A stretch of 49,994 nt of DNA from Verrucomicrobiota bacterium (GTDB lineage: Bacteria; Verrucomicrobiota; Verrucomicrobiia; Limisphaerales; Pedosphaeraceae), in NCBI GenBank assembly GCA_021325145.1, contig JAJPHR010000078.1, positions 1 to 49,994 on the forward strand, read 5' to 3'. The position numbers and the translations under genes are program-made. How positions within the stretch are numbered: position 1 is the stretch's first letter; each line of letters opens with the position of its first letter. This document shows positions 42,387 to 49,994 of the stretch, one piece after another. The notes under the pieces were generated by a model. The model searched no databases and was not told the origin of the DNA. It saw only the letters and a list, made by a program, of their open reading frames with translations.

Positions 42387-43913
42387 TCAGTCAACAGGCA
42401 TGGCTTCGCCGGGGGCGAGGGCTTGTTTGACTTTGAGGAGCAATTCCTGGCTGGTAAACGGTTTTTGCAGATAGCCGGTTCCCTCCCGTTCCTGGCTCGT
42501 GGGACGCACGTAGCCGCTGGAGCAAAGGACGCGCGTGCCCGGGACCAGCCGATGCACGTGCTCCACCAATTCACGCCCGCTCATCCCCGGCATCACGAGG
42601 TCGGTCACGACCAGGTCCACATGAGTATCGGGGTGGGCCAGGAGATCCAGCGCCTTTTGGCCGCTGTTCGCGACCAATACCCGGTAACCATAAGCTGTAA
42701 GAATGGTCTGCCCCATGGTCAACAACAGGTCCTCGTCGTCCACCATCAAAATCGTCTGCGTGCCGCTGAGGTCGCCGGGGTTGATGCCTTCGTCCTTCAC
42801 GAATTTTTTTTCCGCCGGAAGATAGATGCGAACCGAAGTGCCGATGCCGGGCTGGCTGGAGACGGCAACCGCGCCGCCATGGTTGGTGACGATGCCGTAA
42901 ACCCAGGCCAGGCCGAGGCCGCGATGTTTGCCGCCCCGTTTGGTAGTAAAAAACGGCTCGAAAACCCGGGGCAGCACTTCCGCTTCAATGCCCGAGCCGT
43001 TGTCGGTGATCTCGATGCAAACGTAAGTGCCGGCGGCCAACTGCGCGTTGCGGTCCTGGGTCGGCTGCGTCAAGTCGATGTTTTTGGATTGGATGATGAT
43101 CCGGCCATGGGGACCGAGCGCTTCGACCGCATTTTCGAGGATTCTTAAAAAAGCCTGCTGCATCTTCGCCTCCTCGAATTTGACGGTATAAAGACGGCGT
43201 TCCAGTTGAAGCGACCACTCGATTTCCTTGCCCAATTGGGAGGGCGGCGTGGCCTTGAACGTGTCCACATTGCGCTGCAAGAGCACGTTCGCATTGCCGG
43301 ACTGCTGCACCTTGGTTTCCTTTTCCTGGCGGCTGAAATTGGCGAGGTCATTGGCGGTTTCCGCGGCTTTGGAGGCGGATTTCTCCACTTCCATCAGCGA
43401 GGCGCGCCAGGGATTGTTTGGTTCGAGTTTGCTGAGGATCAGGGAAGTGTGGCCGAGAATGCTGGTGAGTGCGTTGTTAAAGTCCAGGGCGACAGTGCGC
43501 GCGAGTTGCAGGGCGCAATCCAATTTTTGCTTATGCGCGAGACCAGCCTCCAAGGCCGGGCTCTGTGCCCCTCCGGCCGGCGTGGGCGGGAAAAGTTGGA
43601 GTAGAAAGAGTTTCTCTCCCGCATTGAAAACGGGGCAAACCGACGCTTGAAATGACAAACTCACACCGCCATCGCCCATCAATTTCAGAGCGGCTTTTGG
43701 GTTGGGAACGTGTTCAGACTGGCTCAGAAATTGCGCCGGCGTGACATCGTTCTCGGCCAACCAGAGGCTGGCCAGGGCTGCGGAGCCCGATGCCAAATGG
43801 CCACCCAGAGCCTGGCTTGCCGCCGGATTAGCCTGGCGAATAACACCTGCCCCATCCACCACCAGCGCAGGCCAGGCTGCTCCGTCCAAGCCGAAAGCAA
43901 CATCAGACTTCAT
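42387..43913 (-). CDS. Hybrid histidine kinase-like protein lacking the phosphoacceptor histidine
   Basis: The 508-residue soluble protein starts at the ATG at 43913. Residues 1-110 form a PAS-like domain (AWPALVVDGAGVIRQANPAA). The dimerisation domain has the expected helix but reads RTVALDFNNALTSILGHTS: L143 (codon CTG, 43487-43485) replaces the histidine of the usual AHDFNN. The ATPase domain is intact (RILENAVEALG, EITDNGSGIEA, RGLGLAWVYGIV) and is followed by a receiver with acidic pair (VDDED), acceptor aspartate (VVTDLVMPGMSG) and lysine (LQKPFTS). It could work as a regulatory pseudokinase, accepting phosphate at its receiver from another kinase. It lies 67 bp downstream of the cytidine deaminase gene and 32 bp upstream of the LysR gene on one strand. 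Confidence 0.9.
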   Translation of the reverse strand: MKSDVAFGLDGAAWPALVVDGAGVIRQANPAASQALGGHLASGSAALASLWLAENDVTPAQFLSQSEHVPNPKAALKLMGDGGVSLSFQASVCPVFNAGEKLFLLQLFPPTPAGGAQSPALEAGLAHKQKLDCALQLARTVALDFNNALTSILGHTSLILSKLEPNNPWRASLMEVEKSASKAAETANDLANFSRQEKETKVQQSGNANVLLQRNVDTFKATPPSQLGKEIEWSLQLERRLYTVKFEEAKMQQAFLRILENAVEALGPHGRIIIQSKNIDLTQPTQDRNAQLAAGTYVCIEITDNGSGIEAEVLPRVFEPFFTTKRGGKHRGLGLAWVYGIVTNHGGAVAVSSQPGIGTSVRIYLPAEKKFVKDEGINPGDLSGTQTILMVDDEDLLLTMGQTILTAYGYRVLVANSGQKALDLLAHPDTHVDLVVTDLVMPGMSGRELVEHVHRLVPGTRVLCSSGYVRPTSQEREGTGYLQKPFTSQELLLKVKQALAPGEAMPVD

Positions 43914-43980
43914 GGAACAACATGCTATCCGTGAGCGCTTACCTTAACTGCTTGAGGTGGTTTCTCAAATGCAATTTTCC

Positions 43981-44385
43981 CTACGGAACATCAAGAAAGG
44001 CATGCGGCAGCAATTCCCGGACGGAGAACTCCTTGATTTGACGAGGCTTGCGGCTGTCTGCCACCCAAACACGGGCTTGGGGGGCATATTCGGCCAGCAA
44101 TTGGCGGCAAGCGCCGCAAGGCATTGGCGCACCCGGCGCGCGCGCGACGACGGCAATGGCGGCAAACCGTTCGTGTCCTTCGGTCAGGGCTTTGAAAAGC
44201 GCCACGCGCTCCGCGCAACACGTCAGCCCGTAACTTGCGCTTTCCACATTAGCGCCCGTGATGACCACGCCTTCACGCGTCAACAGGGCCGCGCCAACCT
44301 TGAATTTCGAATAAGGAGCAACCGCCCGCTCGCGCGCCTTCAGGGCCTCCTTGATCAAGGCTGATTTATTCAGCGCGTTCGCCAT
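43981..44385 (-). CDS. cdd: Cytidine deaminase
   Basis: The start is taken as the ATG at 44385 (MANALNKSAL; 134 residues), with another ATG 12 bp upstream possible. Cytidine deaminase converts cytidine and deoxycytidine to uridine and deoxyuridine with a zinc ion. The catalytic signature is present: GLTCCAERVALF (zinc Cys and proton-shuttling Glu) and MPCGACRQLLAEYAP (two further zinc cysteines). Also seen are YSKFKVGAALLTREG and VVITGANVESAS. Length matches the tetrameric bacterial class. The gene overlaps the end of the purine nucleoside phosphorylase gene by 20 bp, so the two are translationally linked in one nucleoside-salvage unit. No signal peptide; cytoplasmic. Confidence 0.93.
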   Translation of the reverse strand: MANALNKSALIKEALKARERAVAPYSKFKVGAALLTREGVVITGANVESASYGLTCCAERVALFKALTEGHERFAAIAVVARAPGAPMPCGACRQLLAEYAPQARVWVADSRKPRQIKEFSVRELLPHAFLDVP

Positions 44386-45196
44386 AAACTTTCGCAAAAT
44401 TGTAGAGCAGTTGCGCTGCCAAGTTCTTCACTTTCTCCGCAGTTTCAAGGACCTCCGCATGGGAAAGCGCCGCGCCGCCGCGGCCGGCCGCCAGATTGGT
44501 AATGCAGGACATGGCCGCAACTTTCAGGCCGCATTGCCGGGCGACAATGGCTTCGGGCACCGTGCTCATGCCTACCGCGTCCGCACCCAATCGGGCGAAG
44601 GCACGAATTTCGGCCGGCGTTTCGTAGCTCGGCCCGGAAACGGCAAGGTAAACGCCGGATTTGACCCGCAATCCGGAGCTGCGTGCGGCCCGCCGCAGCA
44701 AATTTCCCAGGCCGGGGTCATAAGTGCGCGTCATATCCACGAAGCGCGGATATCTCGGTGATGCCGGACCGCGCAGAGGATTGGCGCCCATGAAGTTGAT
44801 GTGGTCGGTGAGCACCATAAAATCCCCGGGGCGAAAGCTCCGGTTGAGCCCGCCGGCGGCGTTCGTCAGCAGCAAGTCCTGGATCCCGAATTCCGCCAGG
44901 ACGCGGGTTGCGAAGGTCACCTGCTCCATGGAATGGCCTTCATAATAGTGCGCGCGCCCGCTCAGAATCAGCGCCGGCGTGTTTCCCAGATGCCCCAGGA
45001 CGAGTTTCCCGGCGTGACCGGTCACTCCCACCGGCGGAAAACCCGCCAGCTTTTGGTAGCCAATCTCCGTGTCCACCTCCATCCGGGCGATCGCTTCCTG
45101 AAAGCCGCTGCCCAAAACGATGCCGAGCACGGGTCGGAGTTTCGACAGCTTGGCCACCTGGCGGGCGGCCAGGGTTGGGTTCAGGTTTGATTTCAT
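44366..45196 (-). CDS. punA: Purine nucleoside phosphorylase
   Basis: The 276-residue enzyme belongs to the trimeric PNP family, which splits purine (deoxy)nucleosides with phosphate to base and (deoxy)ribose-1-phosphate. Signatures are GIVLGSGFQEA, SGRAHYYEGHSM, LLTNAAGGLNRSFRPGDF, VYLAVSGPSYETPAEIR and GADAVGMSTVPEAIVARQCGL, followed by ITNLAAG. Length fits. It overlaps the downstream cytidine deaminase gene. It is divergent from the MoeB-rhodanese gene with only 58 bp between the starts, so the promoters must be close or overlapping. Nucleoside salvage of purines and pyrimidines is thus placed in one transcription unit. Confidence 0.95.
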   Translation of the reverse strand: MKSNLNPTLAARQVAKLSKLRPVLGIVLGSGFQEAIARMEVDTEIGYQKLAGFPPVGVTGHAGKLVLGHLGNTPALILSGRAHYYEGHSMEQVTFATRVLAEFGIQDLLLTNAAGGLNRSFRPGDFMVLTDHINFMGANPLRGPASPRYPRFVDMTRTYDPGLGNLLRRAARSSGLRVKSGVYLAVSGPSYETPAEIRAFARLGADAVGMSTVPEAIVARQCGLKVAAMSCITNLAAGRGGAALSHAEVLETAEKVKNLAAQLLYNFAKVYGERAE

Positions 45197-45254
45197 TCTC
45201 GCTGACTTGATTTATTCTGATTCTGCTTTACGCTCGTCCCACTCGGAATGTGTT

Positions 45255-46403
45255 ATGGAATTGGACAATGACCAGATCCGGCGCTACTCGCGCCATTTGA
45301 TTCTGCCTGAAGTCGGGCTGGCGGGCCAAAAGAAAATTTGTTCGACCAGCGTGTTGTGCATTGGCGCCGGCGGCCTCGGCTCGCCCATCGCCATGTATCT
45401 GGCCGCCGCGGGCATTGGACGCATCGGCATTGTCGATTTCGACACGGTCGATTTCTCGAACCTCCAGCGCCAGATCATCCACGGCACCAGTGACGTAGGC
45501 CGGCCCAAGGCTCAATCAGCCAAGGAAACCATCCAGGGCATCAATCCCACTTGTGACGTGGTCATCCACAACACGCGTTTGAGCAGCGAGAACGCGCTCG
45601 AAATCATCGCCGGGTACGACATCGTGGTGGACGGGACGGATAATTTCCCCACGCGCTATTTGACCAACGACGCTTGCGTGCTGCTCAAGAAGCCGAATGT
45701 CTATGGTTCGATTTTTCGCTTCGACGGGCAGGCCAGCGTTTTTGCGCCGCACCTGGGCGGCCCCTGTTATCGTTGCCTTTATCCCGAGCCGCCCCCGCCG
45801 GGGATGGTGCCCAGTTGCGCCGAGGGGGGCGTTCTCGGAGTGCTGCCGGGAATCGTTGGCTGCATTCAGGCCACGGAAATTCTCAAACTGGCCATCGGCA
45901 AAGGCACCCCGCTGGTCGGGCGTTTGATGACCTTCGACGCGCTCGCCATGAAGTTCCACGAACTCAAGTTGCGCCGCGACCCGCAATGTCCCATTTGCGG
46001 CGATCACCCGACCATCAAAGCGTTGATTGATTACGATCAGTTCTGCGGCATCCCGGACGCACCCGCCGTGCCTGCGGCGAACCCCGACGAAGTCACCGTG
46101 CAGGAAATGAAACTCGCGCTGGACAATCCCAAGCTCGGCATCAAAGTGCTCGACGTGCGCGATCCGGACGAATACGACATTGCCCACGTCAAGGGCGTCC
46201 CGCTCATTCCTTTGGGCGAATTGCCGCAACGGTTCACCGAGCTTGATCCGAACCAGCAATATTACATTCACTGCAAGAGCGGCATCCGCTCGATGAAGGC
46301 CCTGAAATTCCTGCGCGAGCAGGGTTTCAAATATCTCAAGAACGTCAAAGGCGGCATCGACGCCTGGTCCGACGAGATCGACCACTCGGTTCCGAGGTAC
46401 TGA
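45255..46403 (+). CDS. moeB: Adenylyltransferase/sulfurtransferase MoeB with rhodanese domain
   Basis: The ATG at 45255 gives 382 residues, the usual size of MoeB/ThiF proteins carrying a rhodanese domain. The E1-like domain binds ATP (CIGAGGLGSPIAMYLAAAGIG) and has DGTDNFPTRYLTND. Zinc cysteine pairs are seen (CYRC and CPIC). The crossover stretch VPSCAEGGVLGVLPG is typical. The rhodanese domain (about 285-382) has the active cysteine in HCKSGIRSM and DVRDPDEYDIAHVKGV. Such proteins adenylate the C-terminal glycine of a MoaD/ThiS-like sulfur carrier and thiolate it. The reading frame has an in-frame open extension, but it overlaps the divergent PNP gene. No sulfur-carrier gene is nearby, so molybdopterin or thiamine use is undecided. 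Confidence 0.93.
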   Translation: MELDNDQIRRYSRHLILPEVGLAGQKKICSTSVLCIGAGGLGSPIAMYLAAAGIGRIGIVDFDTVDFSNLQRQIIHGTSDVGRPKAQSAKETIQGINPTCDVVIHNTRLSSENALEIIAGYDIVVDGTDNFPTRYLTNDACVLLKKPNVYGSIFRFDGQASVFAPHLGGPCYRCLYPEPPPPGMVPSCAEGGVLGVLPGIVGCIQATEILKLAIGKGTPLVGRLMTFDALAMKFHELKLRRDPQCPICGDHPTIKALIDYDQFCGIPDAPAVPAANPDEVTVQEMKLALDNPKLGIKVLDVRDPDEYDIAHVKGVPLIPLGELPQRFTELDPNQQYYIHCKSGIRSMKALKFLREQGFKYLKNVKGGIDAWSDEIDHSVPRY

Positions 46404-46450
46404 GGGCCGGCATCTCAACTCGGAACATTTCAGCTTTGAACGCGGCGCTC

Positions 46451-46466
46451 CCGTTTTATTAAACGG
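46451..46466. repeat. Short perfect palindrome upstream of the small membrane protein gene
   Basis: CCGTTTTATTAAACGG has 6-bp arms around TATT. It lies about 55 bp before the ATG at 46522, near where a promoter would be expected, so an operator is possible. Confidence 0.3.
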
Positions 46467-46521
46467 TTGGTCGCAAGAGAATGGCATTTGGGCCCGCTGG
46501 AAGAACCAGCTACATTCCCTC

Positions 46522-46986
46522 ATGCTTACCATCAAAGAAAGGTCTGGCCGACGAGTCAGCTTGATTCGTTTTCATTCGCTCTCGCTGGTCACCATCTGCA
46601 TCCTGGCCGGTTGGATCCTGCTTTATGCGCGCGCAAACCCGAACAGCCATGCGGGCGCGTTCTTTGGCAACGCCATCGCCGATTGGTGCGGATCGGTGGT
46701 GATCATCATCGCCACCAAGTATCTTTTCGAAAAAGGCTCGGAGGAAAGCCGCCCGTTGCTGGGCCGGCTGAAGGATCCGTGGCGCAATTTCCTTCGCTCA
46801 CATGGACTCACCATTTTTCTGGTGCTGACCGGTTGTGGCTGGTTCCTGCTCTACTGGCGCATGGATCCCACCGCCAAATGGGGCCAGGTGGTCGGGAACA
46901 TCGTTTCCGAGTGGGTGCAAATGCTCGGCCTGGTTCTCCTAACCAAGCGCCTGATCGAACGCGGTTCGAAGGAAAGCCGGAAGTGA
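46522..46986 (+). CDS. Small membrane protein with internal duplication
   Basis: This 154-residue protein is unknown. It consists of two tandem copies of about 57 residues. The first (about 22-78) reads VTICILAGWILLYAR... GAFFGNAIADWCGS... TKYLFEKGSEESR. The second (about 95-152) reads LTIFLVLTGCGWFLLYWR... GQVVGNIVSEWVQM... TKRLIERGSKESR. Each half contains two membrane segments, giving four in total, with a charged loop after each pair ending (E/R)GS-ESR. The repeated geometry suggests an antiparallel or parallel pseudo-dimer such as a small channel, transporter or membrane organiser. No recognised motif is seen. It follows the MoeB gene by 118 bp and precedes a repeat and the convergent DedA gene. 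Confidence 0.75.
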   Translation: MLTIKERSGRRVSLIRFHSLSLVTICILAGWILLYARANPNSHAGAFFGNAIADWCGSVVIIIATKYLFEKGSEESRPLLGRLKDPWRNFLRSHGLTIFLVLTGCGWFLLYWRMDPTAKWGQVVGNIVSEWVQMLGLVLLTKRLIERGSKESRK

Positions 46987-46992
46987 GAAGGA

Positions 46993-47084
46993 AAACACCA
47001 AGCTCCAAAAACCAATGGCAGAATCCGACTGATGTTTGGTGCTTGGAGCTTTTCTGGTGTTTGGATCTTGATGTTTGATGTTTG
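46993..47084. repeat. CCAAACACCAA-type inverted repeat, copy 3
   Basis: The left arm AAACACCAAGCTCCAAA is matched by the right arm TTTGGTGCTTGGAGC in inverted form. The right arm continues as CTTTTCTGGTGTTTGG. It lies between the convergent small membrane protein and DedA genes. The T-rich words follow no compact stem, so I do not call it a terminator. Confidence 0.65.
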
Positions 47085-47087
47085 TCC

Positions 47088-47720
47088 TCAGCGAATACGC
47101 TCCGCCTTCATGTGCCGATGCACGAAGAAATAATAAATCGCGCCCAATCCCAACATGGCGCCGCCCAGCCAAAGCGCCACGCGATGCGCTTCCCCCTGCA
47201 TCAATTGTTGGTCCTGGCCCATTTTGATGCCCAACCAGCAAAGCACCGAACACCAAATGGCCGAACCCAGGATCGTAAAGAGTGAATACAACCGGTAATC
47301 CATGCGCACAATCCCCGCCGGGATGCCGATTAAATGCCGCACCACCGGCAACAGTCGCGAAATGAAAATCCCCATGGCGCCGAACTTGGAAGCCCAGCGT
47401 TCCGCACCCTCGATCTTGGCCGGTGAAATCAGCGCGTAGCTGCCATAACGCAACAACAGCGGCCGGCCTCCGACCCGCGCCACCCAATACATGATTGTCG
47501 CGCCAACCCACGAACCAATCGTGCCGGCAATGATGATGCCGATCACGCTAAGGTTCCCGCTCTTTTGGGCCAAGTGGGCCGCGGGTGGAATAATCAACTC
47601 GCTCGGCAACGGGAAGATCGTGCTTTCCGCCGCCATCATCAGCGCCACCAACGGATAGCCCCAGGAATCCAGCGCGTGCTGGTACCAATCCATGACGTGG
47701 CTGATATACGTTTTCAGCAT
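47088..47720 (-). CDS. DedA family membrane protein
   Basis: The 210-residue protein belongs to the DedA/SNARE-associated family, which includes flippases for undecaprenyl phosphate and phosphatidylethanolamine. The family block is visible: MAAESTIFPLPSELIIPPA, ATIMYWVARVGG, and FISRLLPVVRHLIGIPAGIVRM with the functional acidic and basic residues E34 and R in SRLLP. Five to six membrane segments are predicted and no signal peptide is needed. It is a single gene, convergent with the small membrane protein gene. The ATG at 47720 is the only sensible start. Confidence 0.93.
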   Translation of the reverse strand: MLKTYISHVMDWYQHALDSWGYPLVALMMAAESTIFPLPSELIIPPAAHLAQKSGNLSVIGIIIAGTIGSWVGATIMYWVARVGGRPLLLRYGSYALISPAKIEGAERWASKFGAMGIFISRLLPVVRHLIGIPAGIVRMDYRLYSLFTILGSAIWCSVLCWLGIKMGQDQQLMQGEAHRVALWLGGAMLGLGAIYYFFVHRHMKAERIR

Positions 47721-47926
47721 GCGCAGTCCTTATCGGGAAAGCGTGCCGCGGGCAAGCAGCATTCCGGCCTGCCGCGGGCCTGAGACCTCCGCCAGGTTCC
47801 GCCAGGACAATCACCTTGAATTGAGTCGTGAAACGGCTAAACATGGACCGAACACGTTCCGTAGTAAACCCGCGACGAAATGCTGGATGAAAACGGCGAT
47901 ATGCGTTTCTGCGGGCTCAATCCCTT

Positions 47927-49882
47927 ATGAATAAAAAATCAGCCAACCAGTCGGTCCGGTGTGCTTGCCTGATGGCTTCGCTGGCCCTGTCTCAACTTCA
48001 ATCTCCAGCGGTCGAACTGGGCATTGTTCCCGGAAAATTCTCCGGTACCATGGATTCGCTCACGAATTACAGCTGCCCCGAGTGGTTTCGCGACGCGAAG
48101 TTCGGCATCTGGGCGCATTGGGGGCCGCAGGCCGTGCCGATGGAAGGGGACTGGTACGCTCGTAAAATGTATCAGGAAGGTTCGCCGGACTATAAAGATC
48201 ATCTTGCGCGCTACGGTCATCCTTCAACCAACGGCTGGAAGGACATCATCCCGCTGTGGAAAGCCGAGAAATGGGATCCCGAAAAGCTGATGGCGCTTTA
48301 TAAAAAAGCGGGCGCGAGATACTTCGTCAGCATGGGCACGCATCACGACAATTTCTTCCTCTGGAATTCGCAGTTGCACAAATGGAATGCCGCAAATTAC
48401 GGCCCGCATCGTGACGTGGTCGCCGAATGGCAAAAGGCCGCCAAAAAGAATTCCCTGCATTTCGGTGTTTCCGAACATCTTGGCGCCAGCTTCACCTGGT
48501 TTCAGGACGCGCACAAAGCCGACCGGACCGGACCATTCGCCGGTGTGCCGTATGACGGGGCCAATTCCAACTATTGGGACCTCTACCATTTCCCCGCCGA
48601 ACCAGGCGACAATCAATGGTACAGCAAGGATCCTCGCTGGCAGCAGCAATGGTTCAATGAAATCAAGGAACTCGTGGACAATTATCATCCCGACCTGCTT
48701 TACAGCGACGGCGGCGTGGCGTTCGGGAACGAAGTGGGCTTGAGCCAGATCGCTAACTTTTACAACGACAACCTCCGGCACAATCGCGGCAGGTTGACCG
48801 CCGTTTATAATTGCAAACAGCCTTCCGAGGGCCGCTGGGTGCAGGACTACGAACGCGGCGTCAACGGCGGCATCAACCCTTCTCCCTGGCAGACCGATAC
48901 CTCCATCGGCGACTGGTTTTACAATCGCCACTGGAAATACCAGCCGCTGAGCTGGACCGTCCACATGCTGGTGGACATCACCAGCAAGAACGGCAACCTC
49001 CTGCTCAACGTCGTGCTGCGGCCAGACGGATCACTCGATCCGGAAGTCGAAACGATGCTGCACCAGTTGGCTGACTGGACAGCCGTGAACGGTGAGGCCA
49101 TTTACGGCACGCGGCCATGGCTGGTTTACGGCGAGGGCCCCACGCAGGTGAAGGGCGGCGCGTTTAAGGAGAATTATGCTTACTCGAGCAAGGACATTCG
49201 CTTCACGACTAAAGGGAAAAACCTCTACGCCATCGCGCTCGGCTGGCCGTCGGAAAATAAATTCGTGATTCGTTCGCTGGCCAAAACCGGCGATGCTGGT
49301 GCGAACCAAATCAAGCGTGTCGAACTGCTCGGCTATCGTGGCGAGTTGAAATTCAACCAGACTGCCGAAGCACTGACGGTGGAATTGCCCGCTGAAAAAC
49401 GGAGCGACCTCACCTGCTCGTTGAAAATAGCCGGCGGCAATTTCACGCCGGTGACGCCGCCTTCGACCGTTTCGCTGATTCGTCCGGACGCGAAGGGCAA
49501 CCTGGTCCTGTCGGCCAAGGACGCCGAATTGCACGGCAGCCAGCTCCAGTTGGAAGAGAAAGGCGGCCTGCCGGACATCGGGTTCTGGGACAAAGGCGAC
49601 GAGTCGGTTTCATGGACGGCACAAGTTTCCAGGGCCGGCGCCTTCAAGCTCAGCGCCACCGTGGCAACCGTCAATGCTGATGCCGGTTTTGTGATCGAAG
49701 TCGGCGGCGAAAGCATCAGCGCCCAGGCTCCGGTGACGGGTAGCTGGGAGAAGTTTCAGGCCGTTGACCTTGGTCGAATCCAGATCAACAAGCCTGGCGA
49801 TCTGGTGGTGAAAGTGCGCGCGAAAGATCCCGCGAGCTGGAAGGCCATCAATCTCAATGCGGTCCAGTTGACTCCGGAATGA
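47927..49882 (+). CDS. Secreted alpha-L-fucosidase, GH29
   Basis: The 651-residue enzyme has a signal peptide (CACLMASLALSQLQSPA). GH29 features are YSCPEWFRDAKFGIWAHWGPQA, GARYFVSMGTHHDNFFLW, and the nucleophile D261 in LLYSDGGVAFG. MLVDITSKNGNLLLNVVLRPDGSL is a family-typical block. A beta-sandwich follows the barrel, and the last 150 residues (about 500-651) form a further beta domain resembling CBM6/DUF5077-like modules (GDESVSWTAQVSRAGAFKLSAT). It releases alpha-linked L-fucose from glycans, probably in the periplasm or outside the cell. The cysteine in the signal region might also allow a lipoprotein, but the lipobox is not convincing. Its neighbours are not sugar genes; other glycosidases in the window show a similar scattered layout. 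Sequence beyond 49882 holds no gene start that I can support. Confidence 0.92.
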   Translation: MNKKSANQSVRCACLMASLALSQLQSPAVELGIVPGKFSGTMDSLTNYSCPEWFRDAKFGIWAHWGPQAVPMEGDWYARKMYQEGSPDYKDHLARYGHPSTNGWKDIIPLWKAEKWDPEKLMALYKKAGARYFVSMGTHHDNFFLWNSQLHKWNAANYGPHRDVVAEWQKAAKKNSLHFGVSEHLGASFTWFQDAHKADRTGPFAGVPYDGANSNYWDLYHFPAEPGDNQWYSKDPRWQQQWFNEIKELVDNYHPDLLYSDGGVAFGNEVGLSQIANFYNDNLRHNRGRLTAVYNCKQPSEGRWVQDYERGVNGGINPSPWQTDTSIGDWFYNRHWKYQPLSWTVHMLVDITSKNGNLLLNVVLRPDGSLDPEVETMLHQLADWTAVNGEAIYGTRPWLVYGEGPTQVKGGAFKENYAYSSKDIRFTTKGKNLYAIALGWPSENKFVIRSLAKTGDAGANQIKRVELLGYRGELKFNQTAEALTVELPAEKRSDLTCSLKIAGGNFTPVTPPSTVSLIRPDAKGNLVLSAKDAELHGSQLQLEEKGGLPDIGFWDKGDESVSWTAQVSRAGAFKLSATVATVNADAGFVIEVGGESISAQAPVTGSWEKFQAVDLGRIQINKPGDLVVKVRAKDPASWKAINLNAVQLTPE

Positions 49883-49994
49883 TGAGAAAGAAGTGAAGGC
49901 GAACGACCTCGCTCGGCGTTGCAAATTCTCCTCTGCGCCGCTTTCGACCAACCTCACGGTCACGGTGCCGTCGTGCAGGTTGCAAGCTGCGAAG

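Noticed and set aside
46993..47087. Terminator between the small membrane protein and DedA genes
   Set aside because: The arms are AT-rich, long and imperfect and have no compact GC stem plus T-run; I call it a dispersed repeat.
1..49994. tRNA or rRNA genes
   Set aside because: I saw no tRNA-like T-arm with matching acceptor stem and no rRNA signature; this is by eye, so a tRNA scan would be the decisive check.

Overview
The window is about 50 kb of chromosomal DNA, moderately GC-rich, from a Gram-negative heterotroph. It most likely comes from the Verrucomicrobiota (Pedosphaera/Limisphaerales-like). I infer this from family content, not from a database match: a DUF1800/DUF1501 gene pair, very large secreted proteins built of SBBP and Ig-like repeats, a recurring terminal module ending in FYRL, GH29/GH30/GH88 glycosidases, orphan hybrid kinases and degenerate dispersed repeats. 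I see no rRNA, tRNA, CRISPR array, transposase or phage gene. It reads as ordinary chromosome rich in envelope and secretion functions.

Layout. 0-4 kb: an unknown cytoplasmic protein, a membrane-fused sulfite-oxidase-family enzyme and a divergent dihydropteroate-synthase-like protein. 4-11 kb: a secreted seven-repeat SBBP propeller protein, then a minus-strand DUF1800 - DUF1501 - DNRLRE operon. 11-19 kb: a 900-bp gap with two arrays of a 10-bp repeat, a hybrid histidine kinase, a lactate-racemase homologue, a 1-Cys peroxiredoxin, a GAF protein and an M20 amidohydrolase. 19-25.7 kb: a tight minus-strand operon of two prepilin-like proteins, a large PilX-like protein and a transmembrane protein with two receiver domains. 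It is divergent from a lone receiver protein that has a consensus sigma-54 promoter. 25.7-29.4 kb: an SDR - GH88 - OYE-family operon, probably for uronate-containing sugars. 29.5-34.3 kb: a nine-Ig-domain surface protein coupled to an outer-membrane beta-barrel. 34.4-37 kb: a secreted HAD-fold protein and a serpin anchored by several membrane segments. 37-39 kb: an alkylation-repair operon (Ada-AlkA fusion plus Ogt). 39-50 kb: a GH30 glycosidase, an apparent operon of purine nucleoside phosphorylase, cytidine deaminase, a kinase lacking its phospho-histidine and a LysR regulator, then MoeB-rhodanese, a duplicated small membrane protein, a DedA protein and a GH29 fucosidase.

The main themes are export and polysaccharide use (GH29, GH30, GH88, DUF1800/1501 and repeat proteins) and two-component signalling with unusual architectures: a receiver pair behind a periplasmic sensor inside a pilin operon, and a pseudo-histidine kinase. 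The most original points are the pilin operon with its dual-receiver partner and nearby sigma-54 signals, the polytopic serpin with a predicted P1 lysine, the H-to-L kinase, the alternating cysteines of the Ig array, the relic of a duplicated beta-barrel gene, and a module shared by five exported proteins.
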